The notes under the pieces: generated by a model
What the model was told of the DNA's origin: nothing
Database searches by the model: none
The model's input: the letters and a program-made list of their open reading frames with translations, nothing else
Program-made: the position numbers and the translations under genes
Shown: in pieces, positions 31,615 through 40,681 of the stretch
Layout: each line of letters starts with the position of its first letter
Position numbering within the stretch: the stretch's first letter is position 1
NCBI GenBank assembly: GCA_949358305.1
Contig: OX442324.1
Span: 7,971,601-8,035,600, forward strand
DNA length: 64,000 bases
Source: Strigamia acuminata
Lineage: Eukaryota > Arthropoda > Chilopoda > Geophilomorpha > Linotaeniidae
Direction: 5' to 3'

Positions 31615-31615
31615 T

Positions 31616-32191
31616 TGTGACTGGTATGGTCTCGCCAATGTAACTAGGGGACTAATAACACTGGGTAGGGACGCATACATCACGTAATAATAACGAGACT
31701 CCCACAATATTGGTTGGTTGGCCTTTATTGTCGTTGTCTAGGGGTATGGGGAATCCCGCTACCCGTTGCAGGGGTGCTCGAAGGCACGCCGCACCGGCAA
31801 CCGACCCGTCGCACACTGGGCATGAGTCCAATGTGTGACGTGGTCGGTTCAACTTTACATTCATGCTGTACTTACCTACAGCCCGCAGTGACCACTCATG
31901 GAGGCTGTATTGGGTGGAGAACCCAGATACTGAGCATCGCTGTGGTGAATGGGAAGGAGATGCAGAGTCCTCACAGCCGGGACAGACTTGTCCCCTCGAT
32001 GACTACAACTGGAACTCCTACCACACGACCGTCCTGGTCGGTGTCCGCACTCTCTCTACATCTCCTCCCACACCACTCCGCTCCCTCCTTCCCCCGGGCT
32101 AGATCACTTTCCCTAGTCAGGGGGTGATCTTGGGGCCGCACGGCGGTGTGTGGCAGTGACGTGGGTCACCCCAGGTGGCCAGACGGTCACA
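31616..32191 (-). repeat. Candidate 5' LTR of Gypsy-4
   Basis: 576 bp running TGTGAC...GTCACA (6-bp inverted ends). Its right edge interrupts the RT coding frame of Gypsy-3 at 32192. The left flank is a tRNA-Gln-like primer site. No second copy lies in the window, so the call rests on ends and context only. Confidence 0.5.
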
Positions 32192-32790
32192 ATCATGCTA
32201 GTTAGAGGTCTAGCAATTTTTGCATGTTCGGGAATAAATTTCCTAAAGAAATTCAACAAGCCGTGAAATCGTTGAATATCTTTGGAATTCTTAGGAGTTG
32301 GATATTTCCTAACTGATACTATTTTGTCTGGGTCAGGTGCTAATCCAGTTGGAGTTATTAAATGACCCAAAAATTTGAGTGTAGTTTTTCCAAATTTTGA
32401 TTTTTCCTTATTTACTGATAAATTGGCTTTATCCAGTCTTTCTAACACATCTTTGATGTGTCCTAGATGTTTCTCCCAAGTGGTGGAGAAAATTATCACA
32501 TCGTCCAAGTAGACTAAAGCATGTTTGTATAATGTTTCGCCCATTACTTGTTCCATTAAGAACTGAAATGTACACGGCGCATTGCAAAGACCAAAAGGCA
32601 TGCGGACAAATTGGTAATTGCCTTTTGGAGTATAAAAGGCTGTTTTCTGTCTATCTGCCTCGTCCATCTCGACCTGATAATAACCTTTGGTAAGGTCAAG
32701 AGAGGTAAAATACTTTGCCTGATTTGTATTGTGGAGTAACAGATCAATACTGGGCATTTGTATGGCGTTGATTTCGGTGATTGCTTCAAC
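32192..32790 (-). pseudogene. Gypsy-3 RT, second half
   Basis: Contains EINAIQMPSIDLLL, FTSLDLTKGYYQVEM, MPFGLCNAPCTFQ, the catalytic YLDD and FHGLLNFFRKFIPEHAKIA. In a different frame from the part at 32790-34055, with the shift near 32785-32790. After ARPLTSM the sequence changes to the TGTGAC-edged LTR, so the end of RT is lost. Confidence 0.83.
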
Positions 32791-34055
32791 CATCGATAAT
32801 CTATGCACAAACGATAAGTACCGTTTGGTTTCGCCACAATTACTGGATGACTTATGTAAGGTCCAGTAGCTCTTTCGATCAAGTTATCCGCTTCTAATTC
32901 CTCTACCAATTTAGTCATAATAGCTATTTTAGCAGGGTCATACATTCGAAACGGTTGTTTTTTCCACGTCACATCCTTTTTAAAGGTGATCTTATGCTTT
33001 ATTATGTTAGTACATCCGACTTTATCTCTAAAGACGTTCTTAAAACTAGCAATTACTTCACGTAATTTACTTTTTTCCTCATCTGAACAGTCACAAACTT
33101 TTACCAGCAATTCTTCCCAATTATCTGGCGTGTGTGTGGCTGTTGTATTGTCAGTTAACAATTGTACTCGAGCCAAATTGCAATTTAACTCGTCGGTTTC
33201 GTAGGGTGCAGTCCAGTCGGACTTGCTGTCGCAAGTAAATACAGCTCGTGCTGGATTTAAATTAATTTTGGTTCGGCGCATAAAGTTATGACCGATAATT
33301 AATCCACACACATTATTATCCAAAATGATAAAATTTATCGGTGTGAATTCTGCTCCATCTGCCCATTGTACACACAAAGTAATTTGTCCCAGTGGTATAT
33401 GAGTAACTCCAACTGCACAAACTCTCATGTGTTTTGGACAATCTTGTATAAAATCGGGAGAAGCACAAGTTTTACTTAGTAATTGTAATCCAATAAAACA
33501 CTGTGTGGCTCCTGAATCTATCAAAGCGTTGTAGGTGAGTCCACCTATCGTAATTTTCATTCGGGGGTCATCGATGTGATTTCCCAAACTATTAATTCGT
33601 TCGACGCCATCTTTCCGTTTTATCTGATTCTCGTTAATGTAAGATTTTAACCTTGCGAATCTGGAAGATTTGGAGTCGGGATTCAAATTATCAATCATTG
33701 ATTGTAAATTCTCGAATACTCCTCCACTAGAACTAGTGGGTTCGTCACGAATATTAAGATTGGACGTATCTTGTATTAGTCTAGCTAAAGATTCGTCCCC
33801 CTTATCTAGAGAGAACAGGTCGTCGTAAAAATTCAAGAACGGGTTTGTTGTCTCTTCTGCCAAAAAAGGCGTATTTGATGCAATTTTAAACTTATAATTC
33901 CAGTTTCTTTTCCGTGTCTTCCGGTTAGGACGAGCACGCTTAATTTCCTTATCCTGAATAGTTAAATTATCCAAAGTTTCGGAAAGAGCTTGTTCCAAGT
34001 CTGGTGGTAAAATTCCTTCGGAATTAATGATAGGGGGCTCGAAGACCCCCGCCAC
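32556..34055 (-). pseudogene. Gypsy-3 protease and RT, first half
   Basis: Open from about 34055, overlapping the Gag stop by 1 nt in the -1 frame. The N-terminal about 170 residues are of unknown fold. Protease follows (NALIDSGATQCFIG, residue about 180) and the RT start (KQPFRMYDPAKIAIMTKLV, ATGPYISHPVIVAKPNGTYRL cut into parts, CIDYRW). The frame is then lost near 32790; everything past that point in this ORF is out of frame. Confidence 0.82.
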
Positions 34056-34815
34056 TAGTTTTTTGGAACCGGTGGGGTTTCAGTAATTGGTGCCGTAGTA
34101 GCGTTCTTTGGGTCTAAGAATTTACTAAACAAATCCGACACTGTCTTACTTATCGTAGTTTGCATACTGTTATGCATGTCAGTTTTTAATTCTTCCATTT
34201 TTTGATCAATAGCTTCTGCAGTTACCCAATTTTGGCGTTGTCGCTTAAATTCGTTCGGCTGCTGATTAGTGCTATTGTTATTGGAATTATTATTTCCGGA
34301 GAAATTACTATTGAATTTTCGCTTTGGAAGCAAAGGACATTCTCTTTTGAAATGACCTGGTTGTTTACAATGGAAACATTTCCCTGTCTGGTTTTCCGAC
34401 ATGGCACATAATAAACTATCCATTGATACATTATTTTCTGTCAATTCGTTGACTTCAGTCGTTTCTTCTTCCGGCTCTATTTCCATCATTTGGGTGGATC
34501 GAGCGGAAGGTCTCGTGTTTTTGGTATCTTTAGAGTACTTCTGGTTGTTAGATGCCACTTTATCCATTTCTTTAGAATTTTCTGTACGAATTCTCTGGGG
34601 TTCAAAAAGAGCTTTATTCATTCGTACGAATTGAAAGATTTTGTCTACAGAATCGCTTCTGTACAGATTTCTATCGATTAATCTATTGTAACTTGTCCAA
34701 TTCAAGTTGTCGAAGAGAGTGGCAACATTTCCTCTTTCGGAGTATGATCCTTGGGCTTTAGTGAATCTGACTAGAAATTCATATAAAGGTTCATCATCTC
34801 CTTGGATTACTTTTC
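34055..34815 (-). pseudogene. Gypsy-3 Gag C-terminal part with zinc knuckle
   Basis: Reads EPLYEFLVRFTKA, a basic/polar linker, then a canonical CCHC knuckle CFHCKQPGHFKREC and an Asn-rich stretch. It is out of frame with the upstream Gag part at 34823-36073; the shift is near 34815. Ends TAG at 34055-34057, where pol begins. Confidence 0.8.
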
Positions 34816-34822
34816 AAAAATT

Positions 34823-36190
34823 TCAGAGTCGAGTAGTTGGGATCATGTCGAATTCTTCACGAAATAATTCTACGAAGGTTTCCCAATTGGTAAACTTGGT
34901 TTTATTCTCGTCATACCATTGTTGGGCCAATCCGGACAAGTAGGTTGGAATACCTTGATTAACCATCTTGTCCAGGGTTAGTCCCTTGGAAATAGCTACT
35001 GTTTTAGCCACTGATAAAAATTTATCTATATCTTCCTGTTTTCCGTCGAAAACTGGAAGGTCTTGTCCTTTGAAAAAGACTTTACTGGGTCCTGGATTAT
35101 TAGATCGTTGAGACCCAGCGGTCTGTTGAGTTTGAACGAACGTGTTTATTCGACTATCCAATTGTTTTTGGAATTGGGCAGCCATATTTTGTTGCATTTT
35201 TAAAATATAGTCCAACGAAATATTAGTTTCTTCCGAGGGAAGTCTAGTTCCGGTAGAGCTTCCTGCAGAAGAGTGTGAACTTGGAAGGTCATCTGTTGAT
35301 GCACGTGAGGGGTTTGACTCATCTCGAGGTTCACTTCCGTGACTAGCATGGGTGGATGCCGCAAGATTAAGACGAGCGTCTAAGAGTTTTTCTTTAGTTC
35401 TTTGGTTACTTTCGGCGGCATGCAGATTTGCTGTCGTTTCGTCGAGTTCCTTTCGTCGTTTGTCCAGCTCATCCTGCTGTCTTTTGATTCCATCCAAGAG
35501 TTTGTTTAAATCTAAATCCAGCACTTGATCTTGTGAGATCTTATCTTGGCTGATAGCAGCTTGTCGGATTTTTTCATCTTCCGCCGCTTTCTTGTGAATT
35601 TCAGCTCGTTTAATAGCTTCTTCGTTGAGTTTATCTTGACGAATTTTTTCGTTGTTAATCTTCTTTTGATTAATGGCTTCTTGTCGAAGTCGCTCTTTTT
35701 CCACTTCGTCTAATCTCAATTGTTCTTTACGAGTTTGAGTTAAGACGGGTGATGACAATAGAGATAATTTCCGTCGAATTGCGGATTTGTTTCCTCGCCC
35801 TTTAGGGGTTTGTTTGGCAAAATGTCTCGTCCCATTCTCCATATAAATATGCGGATTTGTGGTCTTTTTACCATTTTCTGGTTGAAAAGATGAAAAATTG
35901 AACCCTCCTGTCTCCGGAATACTTGGAGTATTGTGACTACTGGCGCTGCGGGAGTGGGGAGTTCTATCTCTCGAGCTGGACTGATCAAGTGATTCCTTGC
36001 TTGAAGTTCGAAATAACTCTCGAATATCTTGATTTCGAACTGATGGAGTTTTAATTCTTGCTTGATCTCCCAACGTTGTGGGGTTTTTGATCGTAACCTC
36101 GTTTCTTCGGGAAGATCCTTCGGCGAAGGTATTGGGTTCATAACGGAATTATGATCCGCCAAACTTTCTTTGGAAAGTTGTACTCGTTTT
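34823..36190 (-). pseudogene. Gypsy-3 Gag, coiled-coil and capsid part
   Basis: From the Copia-C junction (KRVQLSKESLADHN) through a frameshift near 36090 into a 416-codon frame. That frame has a Ser-rich start and a long, highly charged coiled-coil-like region of short repeats (NNEKIRQDKLNEEAIKRAEI type, about 35460-35720). Capsid block SKVFFKGQDLPVFDGKQEDI and WYDENKTKFTNWETF follow. Truncated by a stop at 34823. The N-terminus lies at 55154-55400. Confidence 0.8.
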
Positions 36191-36514
36191 TGTTGTGTAT
36201 TCATGTAGAATTTGTAGTGACTTGTAAAAACAGTGGATTGGAAAAACATCAACTGGATAAAGAATCAGAGTCCATCTGTACAGGTGAGTAACAAAACATC
36301 AAGTGAGTGTTTATTCATACACCATGTGACTTGTGACATCACCAGAGCCACCTGTAGACAACATATACAAGTTACATGTAAACAAAGGCTGTGATTGTCT
36401 TCACTGCCAAGCACAAAAAGTAATACATTGATACATAATGCGATAAAATAATAATACGATACAAGTATAAACATATGCACATAATAGGTGATAAATACAC
36501 ACGATATCTCAACA
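36191..36514 (-). repeat. 3' LTR of Copia-C
   Basis: TGTTGAG...ACACAACA in element sense, 324 bp. Seen differences from the 5' copy: a/g in aacatcAactgg and two changes near 36447-36451. Confidence 0.92.
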
Positions 36515-36526
36515 ATCGGCCCCCTC
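36515..36526 (-). promoter_or_regulatory. Polypurine tract of Copia-C
   Basis: GAGGGGGCCGAT in element sense, directly at the LTR. Same form in Copia-D. Confidence 0.85.
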
Positions 36527-36544
36527 GAATTATCTCGCTTTGTA

Positions 36545-38801
36545 TCAAACACGCAGAACACTTAAATCAACCAAAAAGCGACTACAGAATTGTACTAAGT
36601 CAGTCTTATCAACAGACTTTGTGAAGATATCCGCGTAATTAGACTTTGTGCCGACATGGATGATTTGAAGATTATCTTTCTTGACAAGTTCTCTTATAAA
36701 ATGGTATCGGATGTCTATATGCTTAGTTTTTCGGTTTTCAACGCAAGACTTCGTGAAATCTACCGTTGAAATATTGTCGCACAAGACACGGTGAGAGAAC
36801 TTATCCGCCAATTCGGGAATAATTTCGTGTAGAACACGAACGATCCAAATGTAGTCCTTAACAGTCTCTGTAAGGGCCACATATCCAGCCTCCATCGTCG
36901 ACAATGTTACATTCCGCTGTTTGAAGGTTCTCCAGTAAACAGGTGTGCTGCCCAGTGTTACTAGGGTTCCTCCAACGGAGATTCGGTCGTCCCTGTTGTT
37001 AGCATAGTCGGAATCGCTGTATCCGATAACTTCGATCCGATCATTTGGGAACAACATTAAACCGTAATTTCTCGTCGTTCTCAGATAGCTGAGTAGGTCC
37101 AATAATGCAGTCCAGTGATCCCATCCTGGGTTCGATTGAAATTGGCTTAGGATATTGACTGCATACGTCAAGTCAGGTCTCGTCCTCGATGCGATGAATG
37201 CCAAACATCCAAGCAAACTTCGATAGGGAATTGCTTCCATGATCCTAAATTCATCAATCGTGCTCGGACATTCCCGCTTCGTGAGGATAGTTGCCTTTGT
37301 CATTGGTTGGGATCGAATTTTTACAGAGTCCAAGTGGTTCTTGAATTTTAACAACACTTTGTTGACATAGGATTTCTGATGAAGAACCATTTGTTGTTTG
37401 TAGGGATAAAATTCAACTCCCAAAAGCTTCTTGGTTTGTCCAAGTATGACCAGATCAAACTGTGTTCCGATCATGTTGAGTATATTCATTGCGTCTGCAT
37501 GTTGTTTTCCAAAGACTACAATATCGTCGACGTAGACGATCAAATAGGCGATATTCCCATACTTATAGACGCAATTGCACCAGTTTCCATGCTCTAGTCC
37601 CAATTTCAATAAAGTCTCTTCTAGTTCTATGCCCCATTCTCTCCCGGATTGATGTAGTCCGTATATCGCTCGGAGGAGTCGGCAGACATAGTTTTCCTTT
37701 CCTTCAGAAATGAAACCTTTCGGCTGACGCATGTAGACTGTCTTATGAAGTTTTGCGTAAAGGTACGCACATTTGACGTCCGCCTGGATGTACGACCATT
37801 TGAGCATACAAACGAGTAGCGTGAACATGAAGCGCACGATTGAAAAGTCCACCACGGGAGAGAATGTTTCCTCATACGATTCGCCGTAGACTTAGGAGAA
37901 ACCTTGCGCGACAAGTCTCGCCTTATAACGTGCGATTTCCCCTTCTTCGTTCTGTTTGGTCGTATAAATCCATCCGCAACCCACTATCTTAGTGTTGGGC
38001 GGCGGTGGAACAAGCTCCCAAACCTCGCGCTCATGCATGGTGTCAATCTCGTCGTTCATCGCTTGGCGCCATTCATTCTTTTCTGGTAAAGTCGCTATCT
38101 CTTCATAACGTACAGGCACGTAGACTTCTAGGTGATTGGCTTCGAAGTTGATATTCACATCGTCAAAGTCAATGTCGAAATGATCTGCTGTCGTATTGGA
38201 TTCAGAAGGCTTCTTTTTCCTTTTGTCCTCAAAAAGATGTTCAGGTATGCGAAGATTATGCTCTGTGCAATAACGCTTCACGTCGGGTATCGAGCGTAAC
38301 TTGGGTTTGTCATATCCTTCGATCGTGTACTCGACATCCTTCTGTCCTGTTGGTCTGATCTTCTCTGTTTTCTTCCAAACTAGTGCCGGAATAGTTGGAA
38401 CTGGATTCAAAAGTCCTTGTCCGGGTTGTGGCAAAGTGTTTGGAAGTTTTACTGCTGGCAAATAATGTTGCAACTTCTCGTCTGGCAGTCTAAATTTCAA
38501 TTTAACTGGAGGCAATTCCAGTTCTGGATCTTCCTTCTTCTTAACTGGCACTGGCGGGGGTAGCGGCGGCCTCACGTCTTCATCAGAATAATATTGGCGA
38601 TCGTTGTCATTGTCTAAATTGTCGTCCAAATTATTGATATAAGTCGTGTACTTTTCTGGTAAGCCCAGCACGCCTTCAACTCCGCGCATGCTTTCTACGA
38701 ATTTTACGTCGCTGGTTTCGATAACCTTCGAAAACTCCGGCAGCCATACTCTGTATCCCTTTGTGATTCTCGAATAACCGAGCATTATGCCATGTAAACT
38801 C
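36545..38801 (-). pseudogene. Copia-C linker-RT-RNase H
   Basis: Resumes at the Gypsy-2 edge. Contains a post-integrase domain (LGYSRITKGYRVWLP), an acidic linker with a Pro-rich run (DEDVRPPLPPPVPVKKKEDP), then RT (KIVGCGWIYTTKQNEEGEI, ARLVAQGF). A TAA stop at 37892-37894 follows; the intact Copia-D relative has CAA there. The same frame goes on through SPVVDFSIVRFMF, YVDD and RNase H (YSDSDYANNRDDRISVGG, STMEAGYVAL) to a natural stop at 36545. So a single C-to-T change kills RT. Confidence 0.9.
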
Positions 38802-39842
38802 TGTCACGTCGTAGTCGACTTTTTAACAATGGTTTCGGAAATTTGAGAATTTCCAGGGATTGTAATAACCAGAAAATTTAGGTTCGCAGGCGCTGCAACT
38901 CTTTAAACTTTGCCGGGGGTGGTAGCTAGGTTAAGACAGCGTCTATTCGTGAAATCTGTATTTTATGGGTGCAGGATTCAATTCGGGCGCCGTACAAAAT
39001 GGCGAACGTTGATACTTCGAATTTAAGACCAAAATATCGCTCTTCACTAGGGAAAATGTTGTCATATGCTAGGCGTACTTACGAAGAGTATGTTTCTTCT
39101 CCTGAACACGCGCAAACGTTGGGTGAACGCGCAAACAGGTACCAAACCGCAGACAACGTCGTCGAACCGTCGATAATGAAATGAATACGCAATTGAGACG
39201 AGTATGAGTTCAAAATGTCTAGGCTGAGGAGGAAGTCACAGTCGTGGCATAAAATGTATTGACGAATTAAGACCGTCGAATACGCCGTTTTTCCAGTAAT
39301 TCGTACGCAAATAATGGGCAAATAATAAATGTTGTGGTTAGTTAGACTAACATGAGAATTCGGGCTGCATAATGACCGTATGCGTTGAGACGCAACATAA
39401 TCGCACCTGGAAATCTCCTAGTTGAGACAGGAGCTGTTGTCTAGTCGAAGGCGAAAATTATTCTCTTTGTCAAAAATGTCTTGACAAAACAAGTCACCTC
39501 TGATCACATGTCAAAGGCCAGGTCAATTCCCAATGGGGACCGAGCAGAAAACAGGCGATCAGGGGTGAAATATGCAAATTTAGAGCGCGATTATATCAAC
39601 TTATTGCAGAATTCTCATGAATTGTCTGGATGGGGTGATTAAAACCAGGCCAAATCAAAGATAAATGTCAAAAATAAGGAAAAGAATATAAAATAAAATA
39701 ATAAATTTAGATTTGGGAAAAATAAAATAAATTAAAGGAATTAGAACAATTTCTCAATAAAATTAGGGGAAAATTAAGGGAAAGGCGCAAAATGCGCTCA
39801 AAATTTTGAAAATTTCTACTGCTTAAAGTCAGGACCGTGACA
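38802..39842 (-). repeat. 3' LTR of Gypsy-2
   Basis: TGTCACG...CGTGACA, 7-bp inverted ends. Differs from the 5' copy near 38903-38912 (two bases) and at 39467 (t versus c). On the + strand it holds a 71-codon ORF (38969-39184) also present, unchanged, in the other LTR. Confidence 0.94.
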
Positions 39843-39855
39843 TTCCCCCCCACCT
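39843..39855 (-). promoter_or_regulatory. Polypurine tract of Gypsy-2
   Basis: AGGTGGGGGGGAA in element sense, directly at the LTR. 39856-40681 is AT-rich 3' untranslated DNA with no gene seen. Confidence 0.85.
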
Positions 39856-40681
39856 AGATGTTTATTATATGGTTTCTATATAATCAACATCTAAATGGAG
39901 TTAACAAACATGATTGATAAAAATTTGAACATATAAATAAATAAAAATAATGAATCAACAACATTAATCTCATAATAAACACATAACACAGGTAGGGATT
40001 TATTTGGATAGACGCAACAGGCGCACAACTTGGCGCAATTACATACAAGAACAAACAAACACAAACAAATGGGTTTAGGAGAGGAATATTGTAAAAAATC
40101 GTTTGATTAAAAATTAACAAAATCAATAGACGTTTAGGCGCTAATCGCGACTAAATTCTATATAAAATAATAAAATTTGTTAAATTATTTGATAACACTT
40201 GGAATTAACAATGATATTTTTTGTTATGACTAGAGGATTAAATATCTCAATATTAATTAACAATACCTATGGGTGGCAAAATCTCTATAAAAATGTAAAT
40301 CATTAGCAAATAAAAATATTGATTAGGCGCTGATTTGGCGTCAATTATCACAATATAAGGATAGCAAAATTTCAATGATCACAAATGGTTAATGAAAATA
40401 ATTAGCAAAAATGATTAGTAAAATATAAATATCAAAAAATAAAAAGTTCGCAAACGAATATTATCTTCTTTCGTAGGCGTTTGGATTTTCACGGAATTTT
40501 ACAAAAAAAATCTTCATCGAGGCGCATAATCATCACTTTTTAAACAATTATAACACTTATCGTTTGTATTACAATTATCACAATAAAGTTCACACACACA
40601 ACAGTTCGCATATGGGTTTTTAGAAAGGCGCAAAGTCACTTGTAGGTTTTCAAAGTCAATCTATGAGTTTTATTTTTTTTT

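Larger units (their letters stand above)
28817..31615. other. Long non-coding leader, probably Gypsy-4
   Basis: 2.8 kb with no convincing ORF on either strand; A/C-rich on the + strand with many ccc-aaaa runs. Lies between Gag and a candidate 5' LTR with a tRNA-Gln-like primer site, hence read as a very long leader. Alternatives: another decayed insertion, or host DNA. Contains the 48-bp tandem repeat below and loose internal similarity around 30720-30890 (aaaatggNatt...ggctg blocks). Confidence 0.4.
13817..32191 (-). mobile_element. Gypsy-4: decayed gypsy element hosting Copia-A
   Basis: Minus-strand Ty3/gypsy element. From right to left: candidate 5' LTR (31616-32191), tRNA-Gln-like primer site, long leader, Gag (27221-28816), protease-RT-RNase H (24962-27219), Copia-A insertion, integrase (16188-17621), untranslated DNA and a putative ORF3 exon cut by the Copia-B LTR at 13816. 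Its right edge lies inside the RT gene of Gypsy-3, so it probably inserted there. Damage: two in-frame stops in pol, an integrase frameshift and a catalytic Asp changed to Asn. No 3' LTR is in the window. The assignment of the far ends (13817-16187 and 28817-32191) to this element is inferred. Confidence 0.65.

Noticed and set aside
31590-31615. tRNA gene suggested by the T-arm-like ttcaaatc
   Set aside because: Only the 3' third of a tRNA is present; fits a primer binding site complement better.
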